NCBI RefSeq assembly: GCF_003862435.1
Contig: NZ_RHGY01000002.1
Location: forward strand, 1 to 64,000
Length of the DNA stretch: 64,000 bases
Direction: 5' to 3'
Source of the DNA: Weissella viridescens
GTDB taxonomy: Bacteria; Bacillota; Bacilli; Lactobacillales; Lactobacillaceae
The position numbers were made by a program, and so were the translations under genes. The first letter of the stretch is position 1; the number at the start of each line of letters is the position of its first letter. The notes below the pieces were generated by a model, which saw only the letters and a program-made list of their open reading frames with translations, had not been told where the DNA came from and made no database searches. This document shows, one piece after another, positions 28,437 through 37,000 of the stretch.

Positions 28437-30482
28437 ATGGTTAAGCAAAATACGTATTCGGATGATTCCATCACGGTCCTAGAGGGGCTCGAAGCCGTTC
28501 GAAAGCGACCAGGAATGTATATCGGTTCAACAGATGGTAAGGGTTTGCACCACCTGGTTTATGAGATTTTTGATAATGCCGTCGATGAAGCATTAGCTGG
28601 TTATGGTGACGAAATTGACGTTACCATTCATGCAGATAATGCGATTACGGTTGTTGATCATGGGCGTGGTATGCCGGTTGGTATGCATGCATCCGGAAAG
28701 CCAACGCCAGAAGTGATTTTGACTGTTTTGCACGCCGGTGGAAAATTTGGTCAAGGTGGTTACAAGACTTCTGGTGGATTACATGGGGTCGGGTCATCAG
28801 TTGTGAATGCCCTATCTTCATGGTTAACCGTGACAATTGTCCGGGATGGTAAAAAGTACCAAGAAAAGTTTGTGGATGGTGGTCATCCAGATGGTACTTT
28901 GGACGACCTTGGTAAGACAAAGGAACCGTCAGGAACGACGGTGACGTTTAAACCAGATCCAACCATTTTTTCAACAACAATCTATAATTTTGATACCTTA
29001 GCTGAACGTTTACGTGAATCAGCGTTCCTATTGCCTGATGTAAAGGTGACGCTAACAGATGAACGTCCAGGCCAAGAACGGACAGAAGTCTATCACTATC
29101 CAGAAGGTATCCAAGCTTTCGTGAAGTACTTAAATGAGGATAAGGATGTCCTTGGGGATGTCATGTACTTTGACGGAAGTGAGCAAGGCGTTGAGGTTGA
29201 AGTTGCGGCCCAATACAACGATGGTTATTCTGAAACGATGATGTCATTCGTTAATAATGTGCGGACGCCAGGTGGCGGAACCCATGAAGCTGGGCTCCGT
29301 GCAGCTTGGACGAAGGCCTTTAATGAATATGCCCGCAAGGTAAACTTACTTAAGGATAAAGATAAGAACCTTGAAGGATCTGATGTGCGTGAAGGCTTAT
29401 CAGCCGTGATTTCATTACGCGTGCCGGAAGATTTGTTGCAATTTGAAGGGCAGACTAAGGATAAGCTAGGTACCCCAGAAGCACGTTCAATTGTTGATAA
29501 TGTCATTTCTGAACAACTTGGCTTTTACTTAATGGAAAACGGTGAATTTTCACAAGGGTTAATTCGTAAGGCCTTGCGTGCGCGTGAAGCGCGTGAAGCG
29601 GCTCGTAAAGCCCGTGAAGAATCACGAAATGGTAAAAAACGTGGCAAGAAGGAACAACTCTTGTCTGGAAAGTTAACACCTGCCCAATCTAAGAATGCCA
29701 AGAAAAATGAACTATTCTTAGTCGAGGGTGATTCTGCCGGTGGTTCTGCCAAGCAGGGACGTGATCGTAAGTTCCAAGCAATCTTGCCACTCCGTGGAAA
29801 AGTATTGAACACGGAAAAGGCGAAGTTAGCTGATATTATGAAGAATGAAGAAATCTCAACGATTATTTACACCATTGGTGCCGGCGTTGGGGCTGACTTT
29901 AATATCGATGATATTAATTACGATAAAATCATTATCATGACCGACGCGGACGATGATGGGGCCCACATCCAAATTTTGTTGCTAACGTTCTTTTATAAGT
30001 ACATGCGTCCACTTATTGAAGCCGGAAAAGTTTATATTGCCTTACCGCCTTTATATATGTTGCGAAAGAATAACGGTAAAAAGGGAACCGCCATTGAATA
30101 TGCTTGGACCGATGCTGAATTAGCAGAACGCCAAGCTGAAATGGGCCGTGGCTACACCTTGCAACGTTTCAAGGGTCTTGGTGAAATGAATGCCGAGCAG
30201 CTCTGGGCTACAACAATGGACCCTGAATTGCGGACCATGATTCGGGTCAAGATCGATGATGCGATGGTTGCCGAAAAGCGTGTGACAACGTTGATGGGTG
30301 ATAAGGTTGAACCACGTCGTAAGTGGATTGAGTCGAATGTGGCTTTCAACTTAAGCGATGAGAATGATACATTGCTGGATGAAGCCCAAGAAGAAAAATC
30401 TGGTGAAGAACAAACCGCATTAGATTTTGAACCGCCAGTGATTGAAACTTGGCAAGACCGGGAGGAGGAACGTGATGTCTGA
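28437..30482 (+). CDS. parE: DNA topoisomerase IV subunit B
   Basis: ATPase subunit that, with ParC, decatenates daughter chromosomes. 681 residues. GHKL ATPase motifs: EIFDNAVDEALAGYGD, VDHGRGMPVG, GGLHGVGSSVVNALS. TOPRIM domain has EGDSAGGSAKQGRDR and DADDDGAHIQ; C-terminal QRFKGLGEMN. An unusual basic stretch (AREAREAARKAREESRNGKKRGKK, about 385-408) precedes TOPRIM, as in many ParE. Overlaps parC by 8 bp. Confidence 0.96.
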   Translation: MVKQNTYSDDSITVLEGLEAVRKRPGMYIGSTDGKGLHHLVYEIFDNAVDEALAGYGDEIDVTIHADNAITVVDHGRGMPVGMHASGKPTPEVILTVLHAGGKFGQGGYKTSGGLHGVGSSVVNALSSWLTVTIVRDGKKYQEKFVDGGHPDGTLDDLGKTKEPSGTTVTFKPDPTIFSTTIYNFDTLAERLRESAFLLPDVKVTLTDERPGQERTEVYHYPEGIQAFVKYLNEDKDVLGDVMYFDGSEQGVEVEVAAQYNDGYSETMMSFVNNVRTPGGGTHEAGLRAAWTKAFNEYARKVNLLKDKDKNLEGSDVREGLSAVISLRVPEDLLQFEGQTKDKLGTPEARSIVDNVISEQLGFYLMENGEFSQGLIRKALRAREAREAARKAREESRNGKKRGKKEQLLSGKLTPAQSKNAKKNELFLVEGDSAGGSAKQGRDRKFQAILPLRGKVLNTEKAKLADIMKNEEISTIIYTIGAGVGADFNIDDINYDKIIIMTDADDDGAHIQILLLTFFYKYMRPLIEAGKVYIALPPLYMLRKNNGKKGTAIEYAWTDAELAERQAEMGRGYTLQRFKGLGEMNAEQLWATTMDPELRTMIRVKIDDAMVAEKRVTTLMGDKVEPRRKWIESNVAFNLSDENDTLLDEAQEEKSGEEQTALDFEPPVIETWQDREEERDV

Positions 30483-32943
30483 AGCAGGAAACATTCAAGA
30501 AATAAGTCTTGAGACAGTAATGGGTGATCGCTTTGGTCGCTATTCAAAGTCAATCATTCAAGAACGTGCCTTACCTGACATTCGTGATGGTCTCAAACCC
30601 GTACAACGTCGTATTTTATTTGCGATGTTTAAAGATGGGAATACCTATGACAAGGCATTCCGTAAGTCAGCCAAGTCAGTTGGTAACGTGATGGGTAATT
30701 TCCACCCACACGGGGATTCATCAATTTATGAAGCGTTAGTTCGCATGTCACAAAACTGGAAGTTGCGGGCACCATTAATTGAAATGCATGGAAACAATGG
30801 ATCAATTGATAATGATCCGCCTGCAGCAATGCGTTATACCGAAGCACGTTTATCTAAATTAGCAGGTGAAATGTTACGTGATTTAGATAAAGATACGGTT
30901 GAAATGGTCTTGAATTTCGATGATACGGAGTACGAACCAACTGTCTTACCAGCACATTTCCCTAATTTATTAGTCAATGGATCAACTGGAATCTCAGCCG
31001 GATATGCTACAGAAATTCCACCGCACAATTTAGGAGAAGTTATTGATGCCTTGATTTACCTCTTGGCTCATCCAAAAGCTAAGTTAGATGAATTGATGGA
31101 TTTTGTTAAAGGTCCTGATTTTCCAACTGGTGGGATTGTCCAAGGAATCGATGGGATTCGTTCAGCTTATGAAGATGGACGTGGTCGGATTGTCGTTCGA
31201 GCAAAAACAGAAATCAAACCACTTAAAGCAGGAAAGTCAGAAATAGAAATTTCTGAAATTCCATACGAAGTGAATAAGGCAGCCTTAGTTAAGAAGATTG
31301 ATGAAATCCGCTTAAACAAGGACGTAGCTGGCATTACAGAAGTGCGTGATGAATCTGATCGAGATGGTTTGTCAATTGTGATTGAATTAGGGAAAGATGC
31401 CAATGCCCAAGGAATTTTGGCATATCTCTTTAAGAAGACCGATTTGCAAATTACCTATAATTTTAATATGGTGGCCATTCACAACCAACGTCCGGAACGG
31501 ATTGGGTTGAAGACAGCCTTGTCTGCCTTTTTGGAACACCAAGTTGAAATCATTACAAAACGAACTGAATTTGACCTAGCTAAGGCCCAAGATCGACAAC
31601 ATATTGTGGCTGGTTTAATTAAGGCCATGTCAATTTTGGACCAAGTTATTGCAACGATTCGTGCCTCTGAAGATCGTAAAAGTGCCAAGCAAAACCTGAT
31701 GGACCAATATGATTTTTCTGAAGCGCAAGCTGAGGCCATTGTCACGATGCAATTGTATCGTTTGACAAACACTGACGTGACGCAATTACAAAAAGAATTT
31801 GATGATTTAAATCAAAAGATAGCGCAATACAATTTGATTTTGTCAGATCCTAAGGAATTGCGAAAGGTGCTACGTGATGAGTTGAAGGCAATTCGTAAAG
31901 AATACGCAACTGATCGGATGACAGCGATTGAAGATCAGGTTCAAGAACTTAAGATTGATCAGACTGTAACGGTTGTGGACGAAGACGTGATGATGTTAGT
32001 TTCTAAATCAGGTTACGTGAAGCGTTCTTCAATTCGGTCATATACAGCCTCAGGGGATGAAAATGGATTACGTGAAGATGATGAAATTGTCTTCATGGAT
32101 CGTGTGAATACCCTGCAGCATGTCTTTATGTTTACGGATCGTGGAAATGTCGTTTATCGACCAGTTCACGAAATTGCGGAAGTGCGCTGGAAGGAAGCCG
32201 GTGAGCACCTGTCACAAACGATTACGGGTCTCAATCCAGACGAATTAATCATTGCAGTTAAGGTTGTTCAAGATGTGGATCAACTCAATGGTGAATGGGT
32301 TGCCGCAACTTCAGATGGGCTCATTAAGCGAACGAAGTTTAGTGATTTAGCACCAAAATCAACATACCGTAAGAAGCCAATGCCATTTATCAAGTTGAAG
32401 TCTGATTCAGCTTATGTTGTGGACACCTTGTGGTTCGATGAAACCCAAGTTGCACAATATGAAGTCGTTTTGACATCATTCCAAGCCAATGGTTTACGTT
32501 ATGCGCTGGACGAAGTTCCTGTTTCAGGAGCGCGAACAGCAGGAGTTAAGGCAATGGCCCTTAGCGCTGAAGATGATGTTATTACTGGTTTGGCACTGAA
32601 TGATACTGAACACCCAATTGCGATTGCATTGGTAACAAATCGCGGTGCCTTTAAGTGGATGAATGTCGATGAACTTCCAACAACAAGCCGTGCTCGTAAG
32701 GGTGTTGCTGTGATGCGTGAACTTAAACGAGATTCACATCGTGTTGTTGCGATGCTAGGCCTTGATGCCAAACAGCCAAGTCCAGTAACCGTGTTAACGA
32801 GCTCCGATAAGGTGTTTGACATTAATCCAATGGATCACCCAAAGAGTCAACGCTATAGTAACGGTAGTTTCGTAATTGATACCCAAAAGGATGGGATTCC
32901 TGTTGCGATGCATAAATACCAAGTACAAGTTGTGACAAGTTAA
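30475..32943 (+). CDS. parC: DNA topoisomerase IV subunit A
   Basis: DNA-breaking subunit, 822 residues. Winged-helix domain with the quinolone-determining region HPHGDSSIYEALV, retaining the susceptible-type Ser and Glu, and the catalytic Tyr in AAMRYTEARLS. Tower and coiled-coil follow, then a degenerate six-bladed C-terminal beta-pinwheel. GGAGGAGG upstream fixes the ATG within the end of parE. Confidence 0.96.
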   Translation: MSEAGNIQEISLETVMGDRFGRYSKSIIQERALPDIRDGLKPVQRRILFAMFKDGNTYDKAFRKSAKSVGNVMGNFHPHGDSSIYEALVRMSQNWKLRAPLIEMHGNNGSIDNDPPAAMRYTEARLSKLAGEMLRDLDKDTVEMVLNFDDTEYEPTVLPAHFPNLLVNGSTGISAGYATEIPPHNLGEVIDALIYLLAHPKAKLDELMDFVKGPDFPTGGIVQGIDGIRSAYEDGRGRIVVRAKTEIKPLKAGKSEIEISEIPYEVNKAALVKKIDEIRLNKDVAGITEVRDESDRDGLSIVIELGKDANAQGILAYLFKKTDLQITYNFNMVAIHNQRPERIGLKTALSAFLEHQVEIITKRTEFDLAKAQDRQHIVAGLIKAMSILDQVIATIRASEDRKSAKQNLMDQYDFSEAQAEAIVTMQLYRLTNTDVTQLQKEFDDLNQKIAQYNLILSDPKELRKVLRDELKAIRKEYATDRMTAIEDQVQELKIDQTVTVVDEDVMMLVSKSGYVKRSSIRSYTASGDENGLREDDEIVFMDRVNTLQHVFMFTDRGNVVYRPVHEIAEVRWKEAGEHLSQTITGLNPDELIIAVKVVQDVDQLNGEWVAATSDGLIKRTKFSDLAPKSTYRKKPMPFIKLKSDSAYVVDTLWFDETQVAQYEVVLTSFQANGLRYALDEVPVSGARTAGVKAMALSAEDDVITGLALNDTEHPIAIALVTNRGAFKWMNVDELPTTSRARKGVAVMRELKRDSHRVVAMLGLDAKQPSPVTVLTSSDKVFDINPMDHPKSQRYSNGSFVIDTQKDGIPVAMHKYQVQVVTS

Positions 32944-32946
32944 ATG

Positions 32947-32982
32947 AAAAAAAGCTAGGACTAAGGTCTTAGCTTTTTTATT
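32947..32982 (+). terminator. Intrinsic terminator of parE-parC
   Basis: AAAAAGCTAGGACT / (A)GGTCTTAGCTTTTTT hairpin with a short AAGG-type loop and T-run. Confidence 0.88.
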
Positions 32983-33010
32983 TGCAAATAAATTGGATTT
33001 AGACTATACT
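32982..33010 (+). promoter_or_regulatory. Promoter of the fructokinase gene
   Basis: TTGCAA, 17 bp, TATACT. The -35 abuts the parC terminator T-tract. Confidence 0.8.
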
Positions 33011-33018
33011 AAAATAGA

Positions 33019-33032
33019 AGTAAGCGCTTACA
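33019..33032. promoter_or_regulatory. Candidate cre site (CcpA operator)
   Basis: AGTAAGCGCTTACA matches the cre consensus TGWAANCGNTNWCA at every defined position except the first base, and is palindromic around the central CG. It lies at about +3 to +16 from the predicted transcription start, a place where CcpA blocks transcription. Confidence 0.8.
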
Positions 33033-33072
33033 TGAAAAGTGTCAATGGTTTAAAGATGAGGGGGAGTTGGAA

Positions 33073-33945
33073 ATGTCATTATTAGGTGCAATTGAAGCAG
33101 GTGGAACAAAGTTTGTGGTGGCAGTCGCAGATGCGACCAATCCAGAAAAAGTCTTACATCGTGAAAGTTTTCCAACAGAAGATGGAAAGCAGACGTTAGA
33201 GAAAGTCATCGCGTTTTTTGACCAATTTGCTGATATTGCTGCAATCGGGATCGCAGCATTCGGTCCGATCGATGTTAAACCCGACAGCCCCACCTATGGA
33301 TATGTTTTAGATACACCTAAGCGAGGATGGTCAGGTTTTGATTTCTTGGGTACGATGAAGGCATGGCGTGATATCCCTTATTATTGGACGACTGATGTGA
33401 ATGGTGCTGGTTGGGCTGAATACAAAACTGGTGCTGCTAAAAACGTTGAAAACGTCGTTTATTTAACGATTGGGACTGGCGTCGGTGCTGGAATAATTAC
33501 GAATGGTCAATTGTTAACCGGGTACTCACATCCCGAAGCAGGGCACATCATGATGCAAAAACATCCGAATGATGAATACTCAGGACTATGTCCATTCCAC
33601 GGTGATCGTTGTTTAGAAGGTCTAACGGCTGGCCCAGCAATTGAGCAACGTTGGGGCATGTCTGCCAAGGAAATTCCAGATGACCATCCAGCTTGGCAAA
33701 TGGAAGCTTTCTATCTAGCACAAGCAGCCATGACATTCACGGCAACTTTACGACCTGATATGATTATCTTTGGTGGTGGTGTACCACATCGTGAAGTCTT
33801 GTTACCAATGGTTCGGGAATCATTTGAAGCCCAGATGAACAATTATTTGGCAGTTCCAGACTTGGATACTTATATTCAACCAGTTAAGAATGGGGATAAT
33901 GCTGGTATTCTTGGGTGCTTCTATTTGGCACAAACGTTAATTTAA
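33073..33945 (+). CDS. scrK: ROK-family fructokinase
   Basis: Phosphorylates fructose from ATP. 290 residues. Phosphate-1 motif GAIEAGGTKFVVAV, IGTGVGAGIITNGQ, and the zinc-binding ROK signature with His and Cys in GHIMMQKHPN...CPFHGDRCLEGL. GGGGAG 6 nt upstream fixes the ATG. Stands alone between parC and ppaC, with its own promoter and cre site, so it is likely repressed during growth on preferred sugars. Confidence 0.9.
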   Translation: MSLLGAIEAGGTKFVVAVADATNPEKVLHRESFPTEDGKQTLEKVIAFFDQFADIAAIGIAAFGPIDVKPDSPTYGYVLDTPKRGWSGFDFLGTMKAWRDIPYYWTTDVNGAGWAEYKTGAAKNVENVVYLTIGTGVGAGIITNGQLLTGYSHPEAGHIMMQKHPNDEYSGLCPFHGDRCLEGLTAGPAIEQRWGMSAKEIPDDHPAWQMEAFYLAQAAMTFTATLRPDMIIFGGGVPHREVLLPMVRESFEAQMNNYLAVPDLDTYIQPVKNGDNAGILGCFYLAQTLI

Positions 33946-34048
33946 AGCAGATGATACCCGATTATTTGTTGATTCGCTGGGTGCGAAATCACAAGTAATG
34001 GGGTATACTTGTTTATTGAAATACTTTAATTGAATTGGAGAACGATAC

Positions 34049-34969
34049 ATGACTAAGAAACAAGTTTTTGGACACAAAAATCCAGATACAGATACAGTTG
34101 CTTCAGCAATGGCAGCTGCATACTTGCTTAACCAAGCTTACGGTGAAGATGCCCAAGCTATGGCGCAAGGAGAACCTAATGCTGAAACAAAGTTTGCGTT
34201 AGACCACTTTGGTTTGGATGCATTACCAATTGCAACAGCTGCAGATACTGATGAAGTTGTTTTGGTTGACCACAACGAAGCTGGACAATCAATCGATAAC
34301 TTTGCTGATGTCACTGTTGCTGGTGTTTACGATCACCACAAGATTGACTTCAAGTCAAATGCACCACTTTGGTTCACTAACAAGCCTTTGGGTTCAGTTT
34401 CAACCATTTTGTATTATGAATTCCAAAACGAACAAGTTGAAATTCCAGCTGCCTTGGCTGGTATGATGGCTTCAGCAATTATCTCAGATACATTGCTTTT
34501 GAAGAGCCCAACTACAACGAAGCAAGATCAACCTGCTTTGGAAGCCTTAGCAAAGATTGCTGGAATTGACGATCTCAATGCCTATGGTCTTGAATTGCTT
34601 AAGGCTGGAACAGATTTATCATCTCGTTCAGCTAAAGATTTGATTGATGGCGATGCAAAGTCATTCGAAATGGGTGGTAATACTGTCCGTATCGGTCAAG
34701 TAAACACTGTTGATGTGGATGATGTTTTTGCTCGTCGTGATGAAATTGAAGCTGCAATTAACGAAGAAATTGCACAAGATGGTTATGACACCTTTATCTT
34801 GGTTGTCACAAACATTTTGGATTCAGATTCAGATATTCTTGTTTTGGGGAAGAACCAAGACAAGGTGGCTAAGGCCTTCAATATTGAATTAAAGGATGGC
34901 CGTGGTTCATTGCCAGGTGTTGTTTCACGTAAGAAGCAAGTTGTACCTCCATTGACAGAAGCATTCTAA
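34049..34969 (+). CDS. ppaC: Manganese-dependent inorganic pyrophosphatase
   Basis: Family II pyrophosphatase with DHH and DHHA2 domains, 306 residues. Metal ligands in FGHKNPDTDTVASA (His, Asp, Asp), VDHNE and GVYDHHKID (DHH motif), and the C-terminal SRKKQVVPPL contacts substrate. Very biased codon use, as expected for a highly expressed gene. TATACT -10 at 34004-34009 and SD TTGGAGA. Confidence 0.96.
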   Translation: MTKKQVFGHKNPDTDTVASAMAAAYLLNQAYGEDAQAMAQGEPNAETKFALDHFGLDALPIATAADTDEVVLVDHNEAGQSIDNFADVTVAGVYDHHKIDFKSNAPLWFTNKPLGSVSTILYYEFQNEQVEIPAALAGMMASAIISDTLLLKSPTTTKQDQPALEALAKIAGIDDLNAYGLELLKAGTDLSSRSAKDLIDGDAKSFEMGGNTVRIGQVNTVDVDDVFARRDEIEAAINEEIAQDGYDTFILVVTNILDSDSDILVLGKNQDKVAKAFNIELKDGRGSLPGVVSRKKQVVPPLTEAF

Positions 34970-34972
34970 ACA

Positions 34973-35006
34973 AAAAAGACTCCTCAAATTGAGGAGTCTT
35001 TTTTTA
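34973..35006. terminator. Bidirectional terminator between ppaC and busR
   Basis: AAAAAAGACTCCTCAA / TTGAGGAGTCTTTTTT, 2-nt loop region, A-run and T-run on either side, serving both convergent genes. Confidence 0.95.
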
Positions 35007-35627
35007 ATGGTTAAATAGAAATTGCGATACTTTAGCAACAGAGTCTTCGGCACCCACAAAATAAATGGTGTCGCCTTTTTCAAAGGTCATATATGGACCT
35101 GGTGAAATAATTAATTTATCCTCATGATCTATCCCAACCAACGTGACACCAGTTTGATGCCAAAAATTCAAGTCATGTAGAGAGAGACCGTATTTGTCAG
35201 AATCTTCATTTAACGACAACTCAAACGGTAGTAAAGGACCGGCTTGTTGGTAATTTTGTGTTTTTTCAAGAAAGGTTTTCAGCAGATTAGAGAGACGGTC
35301 TAATTCTTGTTGTTGTGCGGCAATACTATCAACCATGTCATTTTTTAGGGTTTTTAGATTTGAGCTGGCTTGTTCAACTTCAATAAAATCAATGGCTTTA
35401 TCTTGTGAAATGATGGTGGCCCCAGTACCGTGCTGTGATTGAACGATACCCATATCTGCTAAAACATTAATGGCTCTTCGTGCTGTTTCTGCAGATACAC
35501 CATATTTCGTAGCGAGTTTAGAACGGGCATGGATTTTATCACCAACTTTGATTTGGTTATGAGCAATATTTTCAGCGATATCAAGGGCAATTTGCCGATA
35601 ACGGGGTTGTTTAGTTGCAGTAGTCAT
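35004..35627 (-). CDS. busR: BusR-type regulator: GntR helix-turn-helix plus RCK_C domain
   Basis: 207 residues. N-terminal GntR-type winged helix (about 8-75: GDKIHARSKLATKYGVSAETARRAINVLADMGIV), a coiled-coil linker (about 85-120), and a C-terminal RCK_C/TrkA-C domain (about 128-207: LSLHDLNFWHQTGVTLVGIDHEDKLIISPGPYMTFEKGDTIYFVG). The architecture is that of BusR, which in Lactococcus and Streptococcus binds c-di-AMP through RCK_C and represses betaine uptake. It is divergent from the betaine transporter here, which supports the call. Confidence 0.92.
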   Translation of the reverse strand: MTTATKQPRYRQIALDIAENIAHNQIKVGDKIHARSKLATKYGVSAETARRAINVLADMGIVQSQHGTGATIISQDKAIDFIEVEQASSNLKTLKNDMVDSIAAQQQELDRLSNLLKTFLEKTQNYQQAGPLLPFELSLNEDSDKYGLSLHDLNFWHQTGVTLVGIDHEDKLIISPGPYMTFEKGDTIYFVGAEDSVAKVSQFLFNH

Positions 35628-35724
35628 GTTCGAGCTCCCGATTCATATGAATTCTTCTAATTAATTTGATTATATGATTAAAAAATTTAAATGTAAATGG
35701 GCAAAAGCCTATTCTGATGCTTAA

Positions 35725-35753
35725 TTGACTTACTGCCAACTCTATGGTTTAAT
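35725..35753 (+). promoter_or_regulatory. Promoter of busAA-busAB
   Basis: TTGACT, 17 bp, TTTAAT with TGG before the -10 (extended). Confidence 0.75.
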
Positions 35754-35758
35754 ATAAG

Positions 35759-35793
35759 TTGTCACTACGCCTGTGTCACTTAAAAAAGTGAAG
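35759..35793. promoter_or_regulatory. Candidate BusR operator repeats
   Basis: TGTCACT at 35760-35766 and 35774-35780 (direct, 14 bp apart) and inverted AGTGA at 35787-35791, all covering the predicted transcription start and leader of busAA. Assigned to BusR by position only. Confidence 0.5.
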
Positions 35794-35808
35794 TAGTAGG
35801 AGGAAATT

Positions 35809-36999
35809 ATGGCTAAGGTAAAGTTAGAGCACTTGACCAAAATTTTCGGTAAGCATGTTAAACAAGCAACAGAGATGATGCAAGACCATGCGCCAAAGAC
35901 CGATATTTTGGAAAAAACAGGTGCAACGGTTGGTGTTTATGATGCCAACTTAGAAGTTAACGAAGGTGAAATCTTTGTTATCATGGGACTTTCTGGTTCA
36001 GGAAAGTCAACTTTGATTCGTTTGCTTAACCGTTTGATTGAACCAACATCTGGTTCAATTTATTTGGACGGTGATGACATTTCAAAGATGGATAAGAAGC
36101 AACTTCGTGATGTTCGTCGTAAGAAGATGAGCATGGTATTCCAAAACTTTGGTTTGTTCCCACAACGAACAGTTTTGGAAAATACGGAGTATGGGCTTGA
36201 AGTTCAAGGAATGCCTAAGGCAGAGCGTCGTGAAAAGGCTGAAAAAGCTTTGAAGAACGCAAACCTTTTGGCATTTAAGGACCAATACCCAAGTCAATTG
36301 TCTGGTGGAATGCAACAACGTGTTGGTTTGGCGCGTGCGTTAGCAAATAATCCTGAAATTTTATTGATGGATGAAGCTTTCTCAGCACTTGACCCATTGA
36401 TTCGTCGCGATATGCAAGACGAATTAATCGAATTGCAAGCCAAGCAAGGGCAAACCATTATCTTCATTTCACACGATCTTAACGAAGCATTGCGTATCGG
36501 TGATCGTATCGCGATTATGAAGGATGGAGAGATCGTACAAATTGGAACGGGTGAAGATATTTTGACACACCCAGCTAACGATTATGTGCGTGCCTTTACC
36601 GAAGATATTGACCGCTCAAAGGTTTTGACCGCTGAAAATATCATGGTGCCACCAATTACAACTAACATTGATAATGATGGACCAAACGTTGCTTTGAAGA
36701 AGATGCGTGCTGAAGAAGTCAGTGGATTGGTTGCGGTTGACCGAAATCGCCACGTTAAGGGCTTTTTGAGTGCTGAAAATGCTGTTAAGGCTCGTGAGAG
36801 TGGTGCAGCATTAGATACAGCATTGACGAAGATGACAACGGTGCATAAAGACACATTGCTTTCAGATATCGTGTCTGTCATCTATGATTCACCAGCACCA
36901 TTAGCAGTTGTCGATGATGACAACCGTTTGGTTGGTGTACTTATCCGTGGCCGTGTTCTTGAAGCACTTGCTGATACAACAGACATGGAGGTAGAGTAG
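35809..36999 (+). CDS. busAA: Glycine betaine ABC transporter ATPase (BusAA/OpuAA)
   Basis: 396 residues. ABC ATPase domain: Walker [17 protein letters not shown]-loop [10 protein letters not shown], signature [15 protein letters not shown], Walker [14 protein letters not shown]-loop FISHDL. A C-terminal pair of CBS domains (about 275-390), the ionic-strength and c-di-AMP sensor in characterised OpuA, is present. AGGAGG 7 nt upstream. Transcribed with busAB, 1 bp apart. Imports compatible solutes in osmotic stress. Confidence 0.95.
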   Translation: MAKVKLEHLTKIFGKHVKQATEMMQDHAPKTDILEKTGATVGVYDANLEVNEGEIFVIMGLSGSGKSTLIRLLNRLIEPTSGSIYLDGDDISKMDKKQLRDVRRKKMSMVFQNFGLFPQRTVLENTEYGLEVQGMPKAERREKAEKALKNANLLAFKDQYPSQLSGGMQQRVGLARALANNPEILLMDEAFSALDPLIRRDMQDELIELQAKQGQTIIFISHDLNEALRIGDRIAIMKDGEIVQIGTGEDILTHPANDYVRAFTEDIDRSKVLTAENIMVPPITTNIDNDGPNVALKKMRAEEVSGLVAVDRNRHVKGFLSAENAVKARESGAALDTALTKMTTVHKDTLLSDIVSVIYDSPAPLAVVDDDNRLVGVLIRGRVLEALADTTDMEVE

Positions 37000-37000
37000 A

